Shown here: positions 7,756 through 14,503 of the stretch, piece by piece
How the letters are laid out: each line of letters opens with the position of its first letter
Numbering within the stretch: the stretch's first letter is position 1
IMG/VR virus record: IMGVR_UViG_3300007515_000024
Location: 1 to 33,332 of that record
DNA: 33,332 nucleotides
Origin: a virus
Strand: one strand, 5' to 3'
The notes under the pieces: model-generated
Databases searched by the model: none
What the model was told of the DNA's origin: nothing
The model's input: only the letters and a program-made list of their open reading frames with translations
Position numbers and translations under genes: made by a program

Positions 7756-9057
7756 TTACCAGTCTATTACTCCAGCTTGTCTACTTTTAATCGGAAATAG
7801 GTTACAAAAAAAATAGCGAGTGGCATCGTTCGAATGATCGAAAACCCCATCTTTAAGTGGCTCTTCCTTTAGTCTCTGGTCCGCTTTCTTTTCCGGGTAG
7901 CGATAATTCTCATAGCTTTGTATCGCTTTTTTACATTTTGGATCTATAAAAAAATGTGAGTTACCAGCTGCATCTTCGAACCAGGTACGCATATGAGATA
8001 CTCCATTCGGAATGTTCCTGGATACCTTGTCGCGCCTGAAGTCGCAACGGATCCCGTAGCGCTTGAATATCTCAATATCACTTACGCCACTCTGGCCCTG
8101 AGTGTTGCTGCCGGCCGGATCGCAGAAATAACGTATGATTGGATATGGCTTTGCTTTTATCATTTCAGCAAAGTTCTCAGTCTTGATGTTCTCCTCCCAG
8201 ATCTCATCTATTTGGTAGACCTTATCTTTTTCTCCTGGCTTTGATTCCACTTGAAAGAAATTTGCGACGGCTGTCCTGTAGCCGGGGTCGATACCGACAT
8301 ATGTTGGTAAGTTGGGGTTAAACTTGCATTTCTGAATGTGAATGGAGCGATCAAAGGGAAAAACACGACCTGAGAATGAGGTAAATTGCGCGCCGAATTC
8401 TTGCTGCCAGGTTTCATAGGTTAGTGTTTTCTTTAGTTCCTCAATATCATCTTTAAAAAATGGAGAATCCCAGGATGGGTGCTGCCATGACTCCCAATCT
8501 CGGAATTCGTCTGAGTTTCCACGCTGCCATAAATCAAATATCCAATTAAATCCTTCTGGTGTAGTCGTGAATAAGGCCCAACCCTCTTTGTCTGATAAAG
8601 TTGGTCTTAAATACTGCTCCCAAACAATTTTCCTTATTTTTGCTGCCTCTTCGACAATTAAACAATCTATGCCATCTCCTACTAATGACTCTGGCCGGTC
8701 CGCTGACTTAGCTGAGATCTCACTATTGAGTCCCGCTAATTTCATGTAATGGATCTGGCCACTAATTTCTTTTTTGTAGGCGATTGGCAATTTGAGCTTT
8801 GTTATGACGTCTATCTTGACTTCCCTAACGATCTTGTCGGCTAAATCTAACGTGGGAGCCACTACCCATATCCTGTTACCAGGGCTGAGTAAATATGGCA
8901 AGATTTCCTTAGCCGCTGAGTAGCTTTTGCCACTACGTCTACCTTGAATATTTACGCGAAAACGAGCTTTACTGTTATGGACCGCTAGTTGGCTCTCGCT
9001 AGGCGAGTACCCTAGGTGATTCCATAACTTCGTCTTGTTTAGTATTCTTTTTTTCAA
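7756..9057 (-). CDS. terL: Terminase large subunit (ATPase and nuclease)
   Basis: This 433-aa, full-length TerL drives DNA packaging. The ATPase domain shows Walker A GRRSGKS (39-45), Walker B CLIVEE (132-137) and motif III TTTPEGF (164-170). The RNase H-like nuclease shows the first acidic strand VGIDPGYRT with D257, CDPAG (312-316), and the last acidic motif DHSNDATRY with D407 and D411. The start is a TTG at 9057 preceded by GAGGA, overlapping the end of TerS by 59 nt in another frame. No intron or inserted nuclease is present, unlike many phage terL genes. Recognition is firm. Confidence 0.95.
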   Translation of the reverse strand: MKKRILNKTKLWNHLGYSPSESQLAVHNSKARFRVNIQGRRSGKSYSAAKEILPYLLSPGNRIWVVAPTLDLADKIVREVKIDVITKLKLPIAYKKEISGQIHYMKLAGLNSEISAKSADRPESLVGDGIDCLIVEEAAKIRKIVWEQYLRPTLSDKEGWALFTTTPEGFNWIFDLWQRGNSDEFRDWESWQHPSWDSPFFKDDIEELKKTLTYETWQQEFGAQFTSFSGRVFPFDRSIHIQKCKFNPNLPTYVGIDPGYRTAVANFFQVESKPGEKDKVYQIDEIWEENIKTENFAEMIKAKPYPIIRYFCDPAGSNTQGQSGVSDIEIFKRYGIRCDFRRDKVSRNIPNGVSHMRTWFEDAAGNSHFFIDPKCKKAIQSYENYRYPEKKADQRLKEEPLKDGVFDHSNDATRYFFCNLFPIKSRQAGVIDW

Positions 9058-9379
9058 TAGGAGAATCCTCGTATCCGCATTCTTTAAGCAAGCTTTCTAG
9101 ATTTCCAACTAATTCAAGCTCGTTGCGATCCGATTGACCCAGGTATTGCTTACCCAGGAATATTAAAAGGCTAGTATTGCCATTTTCGGCTTGCTTCCAT
9201 TGTAATTGCCTAAGTTTGATCTTCATGTTCTCTCTCCCACGTTCAAGCTCATTCTTAAAACGTAATCTAATCGTAGATTCGTCGCAGTTGTGTAAGCGGG
9301 CAATTTCAATGGTGGAGCAGCCAAAGCTGGCTAGCATCTCTACCTTATCTGCATCAATATCTAATTTGGGTCTACCCAT
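8999..9379 (-). CDS. Terminase small subunit-like HTH protein
   Basis: A 126-aa protein opening MGRPKLDIDADKVEMLASFG with a helix-turn-helix CSTIEIARLHNCDESTIRLR (about residues 20-40), then a helical tail with LQWKQAENGNTSLLIFLGKQ. This HTH plus NTSLLIFLGK layout is seen in many phage TerS-type DNA-recognition subunits, which bind pac or cos and feed DNA to TerL. AAGGAG lies 6 nt before the ATG. It overlaps terL by 59 nt. Position supports the role. Confidence 0.8.
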   Translation of the reverse strand: MGRPKLDIDADKVEMLASFGCSTIEIARLHNCDESTIRLRFKNELERGRENMKIKLRQLQWKQAENGNTSLLIFLGKQYLGQSDRNELELVGNLESLLKECGYEDSPIEKKNTKQDEVMESPRVLA

Positions 9380-9406
9380 AAAATCTCCTTGTTCACTAAA
9401 AGGCTA

Positions 9407-9718
9407 TTAGATGACGTCGAACAGCGCCCAGCATTTTCTTACACTACGGCGCCAGTAGGTTTTAGCGGATGACTCAGAGATGTCCAGGCTCTCAGCGATC
9501 ATTGGAAACGTATGCTGCTTTAGTCGCATCTTAAACACCTGGAGTTCTCGTTCGGATAGACTGTCGTATGCCTCATGGGCCGAAAGCTGCCAATGACGCA
9601 TTTCTGGCTCGATCAGGCCGCTGCGGAAAACGGCTAATTTCCTAAAGAATTCATCGCCAATGTCGATTGATTCTAGCAGCCGCTCGTAGTCGTCTGATGT
9701 GATTATTGGCCATTCCAT
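9407..9718 (-). CDS. Small LuxR/sigma-region-4-like HTH protein, first gene of late operon
   Basis: The protein has 103 aa. The C-terminal half reads LSERELQVFKMRLKQHTFPM then IAESLDISESSAKTYWRRSV, the LuxR/GerE or sigma-region-4 type HTH (ELQV, IAE-L-IS, S-A-K). It could be a late-gene activator or a second packaging DNA-binding subunit; the sequence does not decide. No clear Shine-Dalgarno precedes the ATG at 9718, so it may be translated from a near-leaderless message. The GTTACA/GTTGCA operator-like pair lies just upstream. Confidence 0.65.
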   Translation of the reverse strand: MEWPIITSDDYERLLESIDIGDEFFRKLAVFRSGLIEPEMRHWQLSAHEAYDSLSERELQVFKMRLKQHTFPMIAESLDISESSAKTYWRRSVRKCWALFDVI

Positions 9719-9720
9719 AG

Positions 9721-9745
9721 ATGTTACATTTCTTGTTGCATATAA
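9721..9745. promoter_or_regulatory. Operator-like pair upstream of late operon
   Basis: GTTACA (9723-9728) and GTTGCA (9735-9740) stand in direct repeat, 12 bp apart, immediately before the first late gene. The 19-base stretch TTACATTTCTTGTTGCATA nearly matches TTACATTTATGTTGCATA at 20212-20229 in the Cro/repressor intergenic region (one gap, one change). This suggests that a lysogeny regulator also acts here. Confidence 0.5.
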
Positions 9746-10035
9746 ATAGTTAAAAAAATTTTAGGCGCGACCTTCGTCGCAAGCATTTTCGGCTCCTTGT
9801 GGACCCCAAAAAGGATTGGAAATCAGGGTATTTTTTCGCCCAAAATTATTGATTGAGAAAGGTATTCGTTCGTGCGGTTCTATAAACACCCTCTAAAATA
9901 TTGCGAAATGGTAGAAAAAAGGTAGTGAAAGCGAAAAAATCGAAACTAAAATTTAATCCGGTCCAATTCCTTTGTAAGCGCGCGCCTAAATAAATCTTAT
10001 TAAATACCCCTATATAATAATAGATGTGATAATAC

Positions 10036-10064
10036 TTGTAACATATGCAACGCCTGTTTATATT
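10036..10064 (+). promoter_or_regulatory. Sigma-70-like promoter of rightward cassette, with embedded operator-like site
   Basis: The -35 is TTGTAA (10036-10041), then a 17-nt spacer, then -10 TATATT (10059-10064). The -35 and spacer contain TTGTAACATATGCAAC (10036-10051), which on the minus strand reads GTTGCATATGTTACAA, the same GTTGCA/GTTACA pair seen at 20222-20238. A bound regulator would block RNA polymerase here. Confidence 0.6.
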
Positions 10065-10091
10065 GCGGAAACTAAACAAGAGGTACTAGAA

Positions 10092-10316
10092 ATGAAACAA
10101 ACCATAGCAAACATATTGACAGCCGCCGGCGCGCTCGCGCTTTCATCTATGACCGGCTCCGGTGCTGTCTTTATTTACATCATACTAACCCAAGGCCCCC
10201 GGTTAAACGAGACAGCCGGAAACATTGCCGCCGGTTTGATATCGATTGTGACCGTGTCCGGCGTGGCATTGATAGGGATTTACTCCGCCATAGTTAAGAT
10301 AAAGGGGGGTAAATAA
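10092..10316 (+). CDS. Small two-helix membrane protein (holin-like)
   Basis: This 74-aa protein begins MKQTIANILTAAGALALSSM; AGAGGT lies 9 nt before the ATG, which decides the start over the upstream in-frame codons. Two hydrophobic segments (about residues 5-34 and 44-68) are separated by the polar QGPRLNETAGN loop, and the C-terminus KIKGGK is basic. This is holin-like topology, but the distance from the lysis genes and the cassette context make a lysis role uncertain. Its stop overlaps the next start as TAATG. GC is visibly higher than in the flanking phage genes. Confidence 0.65.
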   Translation: MKQTIANILTAAGALALSSMTGSGAVFIYIILTQGPRLNETAGNIAAGLISIVTVSGVALIGIYSAIVKIKGGK

Positions 10317-11185
10317 TGCGCTTTTCATTAAACCGGGAAACCGGTCTAAAATGGGCGCGAATTGCCGTAGACGGTGATCTGAACATATTAGATAATGAGA
10401 TTAAACGCGCAATAGATAAAAACGGCCCGCACTTCCCCAAAGGGGGGGCGGTATACTTTGCCATTAAATTCCGGCAATTTTTAAAGACACTAAGCCCGGA
10501 GTTTACTCTATTCAGGGAAGGCAATAGCAAATTGCCGTTCCTGTCATGGTCTACCCTTCCCGCGGTCAATTGCCCCGGTGCGGGTGACTGTCTCAATTGG
10601 TGCTATTCGTTTAAAGCTTGGCGGTATCCTTCCGCGTATTTTAGGCAATTACAGAACACTATCTTAGAGCGCAATGCCCCGGAAGTGATCGAATCGGAAT
10701 TGGAAAAAATAATCACTTCCAAAAATTACGAAGGCCGGCGGGTAGATTTACGCCTATACGTAGACGGGGATTTTCCAAGCCTTCAAATTATGCGGCAATG
10801 GTTTGAAGTGTTCGATAGCATGCCAAGGATCAGCGCGTACGGATATTCGAAAAGCCTTCCCCTATTTATTGAATATGCGGATAAATACGGCAATTTCCCC
10901 GCAAATTACGCGCTGAACGGTTCGAGCGGCGGGAAGTACCCGGAATTGATGGAAGTAATGAAGACCCTTCCAATATTCCGCGGGGAATTTGTGGCAATGG
11001 ATATCGGGAAAAAGATTGCGCCGTTTAACATGGATAGCGAAGACCGGCGCACCCTTCGTAAAATTGCCGGACCCGGTAAGGTGTTTTTATGCCCCGGCCC
11101 ATGTGGATCCTGTACGGCCACCGGTCACGCTTGCGGAAATAATGACACTTTCAGCGGTTATACAATCGTAACCCCTTACCATTAA
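10316..11185 (+). CDS. GP88-like cysteine-motif protein of unknown function
   Basis: A 289-aa protein with two Cys clusters: CPGAGDCLNWCYSFKAWRYP (about residues 85-104) and CPGPCGSCTATGHACG (about 261-276). The first resembles the signature of the phage GP88 family (named after a mycobacteriophage product), whose biochemical function is not established. The spacing of eight cysteines suggests a metal site, possibly zinc or an iron-sulfur cluster. It is the largest gene of a short rightward operon flanked by its own promoter and terminator. Base composition is richer in G and C (many CCGG, GCG) than in neighbouring leftward genes, suggesting separate ancestry. The family match is from memory of the motif and needs a profile search. 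Confidence 0.65.
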   Translation: MRFSLNRETGLKWARIAVDGDLNILDNEIKRAIDKNGPHFPKGGAVYFAIKFRQFLKTLSPEFTLFREGNSKLPFLSWSTLPAVNCPGAGDCLNWCYSFKAWRYPSAYFRQLQNTILERNAPEVIESELEKIITSKNYEGRRVDLRLYVDGDFPSLQIMRQWFEVFDSMPRISAYGYSKSLPLFIEYADKYGNFPANYALNGSSGGKYPELMEVMKTLPIFRGEFVAMDIGKKIAPFNMDSEDRRTLRKIAGPGKVFLCPGPCGSCTATGHACGNNDTFSGYTIVTPYH

Positions 11186-11199
11186 AAAAAGGATAAAAA

Positions 11200-11367
11200 A
11201 TGTACATCATCATTATAACGTCAAACAGTTGTGACCCTTATCAATTCGGTAAGATTTACAAAACAGAAAAAGCCGCGGAAATTGCGGTAAAAAAATACCA
11301 AAAAAGTTGGTCAGATAGTGATTGGTATAAATTAAACGCGGACATCATAAAGTTAAAAAAAGGATAA
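11200..11367 (+). CDS. Small hypothetical protein, 55 aa
   Basis: An ORF MYIIIITSNSCDPYQFGKIY, ending IIKLKKG, starts at 11200 behind AAGGA with 6-nt spacing. It has one Cys and a mixed alpha/beta-like pattern, and I recognise no family. The leader TTAAAAAAAGGATAAAAAA before it is repeated before the next gene, which argues that both are real and similarly translated. It is the third gene of the rightward cassette. Confidence 0.6.
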   Translation: MYIIIITSNSCDPYQFGKIYKTEKAAEIAVKKYQKSWSDSDWYKLNADIIKLKKG

Positions 11368-11374
11368 AAAAACA

Positions 11375-11692
11375 ATGACTGATTCAAGGGAAGTGTTTTA
11401 CGTCGTTTATCTGGAATGTTTGGGCGGGGATTTACCCGCGCGGAATATAGACGACATAATCACATATGACAGCGGCGGCAATGATGAAATTCATAGATTC
11501 GAAACTTTAGCCGCCGCCCAAGAGTACGCGGAATTCAATGATGAATACATTATGAGCAATTCCGGGGAATACCTTGGGAGCGGTTTAATTTGTTCAGATT
11601 GCCGCGGAATGCCCCCGGAATATTCCGGAGGTGTTTGTGAATCTTGTATTGATTCACACATGGAAGGAGGCGCCGAAAAAATAACGCGTTAA
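11375..11692 (+). CDS. Acidic small protein with C-terminal zinc ribbon
   Basis: A 105-aa, acidic protein (MTDSREVFYVVYLECLGGDL). Its C-terminal third has CSDC and CESC (around residues 73-76 and 88-91), a CxxC-x11-CxxC zinc ribbon. The N-terminal part looks like a small alpha/beta domain (FETLAAAQEYAEFNDEYI). AAGGA within a repeated leader precedes the ATG. It is the last gene before the strong terminator. The function is unknown; its link to the GP88-like gene is only by neighbourhood. Confidence 0.65.
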   Translation: MTDSREVFYVVYLECLGGDLPARNIDDIITYDSGGNDEIHRFETLAAAQEYAEFNDEYIMSNSGEYLGSGLICSDCRGMPPEYSGGVCESCIDSHMEGGAEKITR

Positions 11693-11744
11693 AACGATTT
11701 AAGGCCATGGCCGCCGGGTAGCTCCCGGCAAAAAAGCCCCGGTC

Positions 11745-11984
11745 TTAATTGCTGCGCAGCCCCGGACCTTGAGGTTTACCCTCTAGGTCTGGGGCTTTTT
11801 TTTTGATTATGGTTAGAATCAATAAATTCATTTTACGGCCATTTTGGGCCATTTTTGGGCGTTTTTTGGCCCTAGCTTTAAGCGGTCCGGATCCAGACCG
11901 GCAATCATTAATTAAATTCAGCGTTTCTAGACGTGAAAAGGCTTTTTTGTGGTCCGCTGGCCAAGCGTTAAAAATTGCGCTCAT
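11745..11984 (-). CDS. Possible basic protein overlapping the terminator (uncertain)
   Basis: This 79-aa frame begins MSAIFNAWPADHKKAFSRLE, is strongly basic in the middle (LKARAKKRPKMAQNGRKMNL), and runs through the terminator hairpin before stopping at 11745. Its ATG forms an ATGA overlap with the stop of the upstream frame, and AAAGG lies 5 nt before it, both of which favour a real gene in the style of this genome. Against it, the last ~20 codons are just the terminator read as protein, and the region is full of GGCC. No family is recognised. Confidence 0.35.
   Translation of the reverse strand: MSAIFNAWPADHKKAFSRLETLNLINDCRSGSGPLKARAKKRPKMAQNGRKMNLLILTIIKKKAPDLEGKPQGPGLRSN
11758..11804. 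terminator. Strong intrinsic terminator, probably bidirectional
   Basis: AGCCCCGGACCT (11758-11769) pairs with AGGTCTGGGGCT (11785-11796) over 12 bp with one G-U, followed by nine Ts on the plus strand. An upstream AAAAAAGCCCC (about 11730-11740) can pair with the same GGGGCT arm to give a minus-strand version ending in a T-run. It closes the rightward cassette and can also stop the leftward early operon. A second hairpin (GCCGGG/CCCGGC, about 11713-11729) precedes it. Confidence 0.85.
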
Positions 11985-12265
11985 TTTGGGCCTTTTTGGA
12001 TTCGCTGCGCTAATTTTAAGTCCTTATTACGTTTGTTCGCTATTTTTAGCCGGTATTCATACCGGGCGGTTAAAAAACAGCGGCCCAGGCCTTCAACTTC
12101 TATATTTTTGGTCCAGCCCAGCATGGCGGAGCAAAGCAGCCGCCCGCGGCCTGATTTGTAGGCTAGATTACAATAAAAATCCAATTCCGGCCGGCCCAAT
12201 TCGCAGCGGGTCAAACGGCCCTTTTTCTCTAGGTATTTTTGGAGCTTTTTGTCTAATGGGTCCAT
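11981..12265 (-). CDS. Hypothetical protein, 94 aa (uncertain)
   Basis: The frame gives MDPLDKKLQKYLEKKGRLTR through to LKLAQRIQKGPK, charged and plausibly helical, with a compact middle containing three Cys. No good Shine-Dalgarno is seen before the ATG. It is the first frame downstream of the iteron array and is coupled by ATGA to the next minus frame. A longer plus-strand frame (11803-12321) overlaps it but lacks a ribosome-binding site and follows a terminator. I favour the minus strand as coding, with low certainty because of the unusual GGCC-rich sequence. Confidence 0.4.
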   Translation of the reverse strand: MDPLDKKLQKYLEKKGRLTRCELGRPELDFYCNLAYKSGRGRLLCSAMLGWTKNIEVEGLGRCFLTARYEYRLKIANKRNKDLKLAQRIQKGPK

Positions 12266-12287
12266 ATATGGGCCTATTTTTTATATA

Positions 12288-12400
12288 TTTGGGCCTAGGA
12301 ATTTTATATTTCCAGGCCTAGGAATTTATATTTTTAGGGCTAGGAATTTTATTTTTACGATTTTTAGCAAAATTTTTTATATTTTTAGATCCAGGAATTT
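12288..12400. repeat. AT-rich degenerate tandem repeats
   Basis: Four degenerate units start around 12290, 12314, 12337 and 12390, sharing a core like CCTAGGAATTTTATATTT. They merge into an almost pure A/T stretch (about 12340-12440). Beside the iteron array this is a good candidate for a DNA unwinding element. No gene is seen from 12266 to 12618. Confidence 0.6.
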
Positions 12401-12444
12401 TTTGAAAAAATAAGCTATTTTTACCACTTTTTAAGATTTTCAAA

Positions 12445-12621
12445 GTATCATAGTATCAATAGTATCAATAGTATCAATAATATCAATAGTATCATCTACA
12501 AGCCAAAAAATAGCGTTTTCCATGCCTATATAGGTGATATTTTGATACTTTGGGGTAGATAGTATCAAAGTATCATCTTACACACCCCTAGGCCAAAGTA
12601 TCAATAGTATCAATAGTATCA
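12445..12621. repeat. Iteron-like array of GTATCA units (candidate replication origin)
   Basis: GTATCA units start at 12445, 12453, 12462, 12471, 12480 (as AATATCA) and 12489 with 8-9 bp phasing (unit TATCAATAG), then at 12562 and 12570, then at 12598, 12607 and 12616. One inverted copy TGATAC is at 12543. TTGATACTTTGG (from about 12542) and CCAAAGTATCAA (from about 12593) form an inverted pair. The last unit overlaps the helicase stop codon. The phased repeats, adjacent AT-rich DNA and flanking helicase gene are typical of an iteron origin; initiator binding is inferred. Confidence 0.7.
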
Positions 12622-13755
12622 CTCAACGGCATCATAATCACTTAAATTCTGATTTTTGACTAAATACTTTCCATGACCTAATTTTTCAATCACATTCCAC
12701 TCATTTAGCCTTTTTAGCCACCTTTTTGCAGTAATCATTGATACATTATTAAAATTATTACTCTCCGCAACAAAGGTAGTAAATCCTTGCGTATAGAACT
12801 CAGATCCTTCCGGCAGCCTGATATCAATAAATGATTTAAGCGCTTGGATCTCTATCTTCTCAGCCATATTCGTAAAGTATGCTATCTCGCTTTTTATGAT
12901 CCCTCGCCTGGTATAAAGCAAGTTATCATCCAGGGTCAATTTCAGCGGTTTATTATGCAAGCTAGACCCACTATATCTGCTCTTGGTCCACTTCAAGCAT
13001 TTAACAGTCTCATCATTCACATTTGCAGCAATTTGAATCACACTATCCGCATTCATCGTCAGCTGCTTACCCCCCTGGATATGATTAATATTTATCGGTT
13101 CCGGGACCGTATTTTTATTATGATGGCCCACTAAAACAAAGCATATTCCGAACTCATCCGAGATCTCGCGGATCCTTTTCAAAACTGGCCTTAACTCGCT
13201 ATTATCACTCAAATTTCTTTCGGTAGATGTATACATATTATCTACAATAACCACCGCCCCCTTAGAATCCTTTAGGCGGCAATAATTCTCTATACTATCC
13301 CAACGCTCACTAAAAGCGCCCCCATCATAGGTTTTATAGAAAAACAGAGATGTATCAACTTTATTAATATCCTCAGCCATTTTCTGGTATTGCAGCCTAA
13401 CTCGTCTTGCGTACTCTTCATCAGTTAATTCGAAATTAAATATCATAACCTTGCGTTTTGCCCCCATGACAAACTCCAGAAAACTCTGGCCAGTAACAAC
13501 ACACAAGGCTAGCTGCGAACACAAGATACTCTTCCCGCTACCCTCAGTACCCGCAAGAACTGTTATACCTGACTTCGGCAATATAGGCTCGATCGCAAAC
13601 TCATGCTTGCCCCCTGATCGTTTCATCAGCTCTTCCAGGCCGATCATACCATTAGATTCAGACTCGATACCTGGTATCTCTTTATTTTGCTTTTCCAGGT
13701 CTGTAGCATCAGCACCTTCCGGCACGTTAGAATAATCTGGCTTAACTAATCGCAT
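12619..13755 (-). CDS. RepA/DnaB-like replicative helicase (RecA-fold, AAA_25 type)
   Basis: From ATG 13755 the protein has 378 aa; a TTG at 13764 is possible. It shows Walker A GTEGSGKS (69-76), the FNFEL strand (106-110), Walker B VVIVDN (168-173) and LVGHHNK (208-214), the layout of RepA-type (AAA_25) and DnaB-like ATPases. Residues ~300-375 look like a winged helix (TAKRWLKRLNEWNVIEKLGH), possibly a DNA- or iteron-binding domain. It overlaps the primase end by 14 nt, making a primase-helicase pair. The iteron array begins at its stop codon, consistent with helicase loading there. No DNA polymerase is found in the window. Confidence 0.82.
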   Translation of the reverse strand: MRLVKPDYSNVPEGADATDLEKQNKEIPGIESESNGMIGLEELMKRSGGKHEFAIEPILPKSGITVLAGTEGSGKSILCSQLALCVVTGQSFLEFVMGAKRKVMIFNFELTDEEYARRVRLQYQKMAEDINKVDTSLFFYKTYDGGAFSERWDSIENYCRLKDSKGAVVIVDNMYTSTERNLSDNSELRPVLKRIREISDEFGICFVLVGHHNKNTVPEPININHIQGGKQLTMNADSVIQIAANVNDETVKCLKWTKSRYSGSSLHNKPLKLTLDDNLLYTRRGIIKSEIAYFTNMAEKIEIQALKSFIDIRLPEGSEFYTQGFTTFVAESNNFNNVSMITAKRWLKRLNEWNVIEKLGHGKYLVKNQNLSDYDAVE

Positions 13756-14503
13756 ATCTTTCAAACCGTTCTATAAATTTTCGACTAGCCTTGCGCCCAG
13801 CCTCATCATTATCAAAATATGGAAACACCTCATCGAATGTATCCACCACCAGCCGTACCAAAGCATTTGGCCAACGAGCCATTGCCCCATTATTTAGCGT
13901 AATTGCTTGTTTACCACTTGATATTAGACTAACGACATCCTTTTCACCTTCAGCTATATATAAAGTTTTACCTGGGCTATACTTCTGGACCATATGCCAC
14001 ATTGGAAATATAAATGTACTGGCATGACCAGTAACTTGCTGCTTTTTATGCCACTTAATATTCACCAGCACACCCTCTTCATTCAAATAAGGAAATGTAA
14101 ACGTACCTTTATCCCAGCCAATACATAATTTCTTAACGATTGATTTACTCCAGGGTAGATCTCCAATTAAATTATCATAATCAAGCAGCAACCGGTCTTG
14201 GGCCTCCATTACTATATCTCCATACTTAAGAGACAGCGGTTTTGGAGGCGACCATACATCCGCCTTAACCTTAGTTCTCTCCATATTCGCCATATTTGGG
14301 AGCCGTTCTCCGACCATTTTAGCAAAAGTGATCGCATTTCCTTTAGTATCGCATCCAAAGCAATGAAATAGTCCATCGTCAGTAAAATAAAAACTCGGCT
14401 CTTTATCATTATGGAACGGGCATAGCCCATACCAACTATTAGGCTTACTGGACTTTTTAATATTATGGACATACTTTGAGAACAGATTATCTTTATATTC
14501 CAC
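13742..14503 (-). CDS. DnaG-type primase (CHC2 zinc finger + Toprim)
   Basis: I choose the GTG at 14503: AAGAGGG lies 5 nt upstream, and the longer frame from a TTG at 14563 would overlap the previous gene without need. The 253-aa product has a zinc finger with C28, H31, C48 and C51 (CPFH and CFGC), a middle segment, and a Toprim domain with E185/E187 in YIAEGEKDV and the acidic YFDNDEAG (229-236). It synthesises primers for replication with the downstream helicase. The protein is short compared with DnaG and lacks a helicase fusion; that part is the next gene. Confidence 0.9.
   Translation of the reverse strand: MEYKDNLFSKYVHNIKKSSKPNSWYGLCPFHNDKEPSFYFTDDGLFHCFGCDTKGNAITFAKMVGERLPNMANMERTKVKADVWSPPKPLSLKYGDIVMEAQDRLLLDYDNLIGDLPWSKSIVKKLCIGWDKGTFTFPYLNEEGVLVNIKWHKKQQVTGHASTFIFPMWHMVQKYSPGKTLYIAEGEKDVVSLISSGKQAITLNNGAMARWPNALVRLVVDTFDEVFPYFDNDEAGRKASRKFIERFERYAIS

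Larger units (their letters stand above)
9719..10091. other. Divergent intergenic region between late operon and rightward cassette
   Basis: This 373-nt span has no convincing gene. It holds a GTTRCA operator-like pair (9723-9740), a perfect hairpin GCGAC-CTTC-GTCGC (about 9767-9780) without a close T-run, AT-rich sequence to about 10035, and the promoter of the rightward cassette (10036-10064). An ORF extending upstream from 10092 lacks a ribosome-binding site and is rejected. Confidence 0.6.

Noticed and set aside
10026-10091. Extended N-terminus of the small membrane protein
   Set aside because: The extra 22 codons overlap the predicted promoter and lack a ribosome-binding site; AGAGGT before 10092 is the better signal.
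11803-12321. 172-codon plus-strand ORF
   Set aside because: It starts directly after a strong terminator, has no ribosome-binding site, and its hydrophobic, Pro/Gly-rich text looks like the complement of the minus frames.
12445-12621. CRISPR array
   Set aside because: Units are 9 bp and contiguous, with no 25-40 bp spacers.
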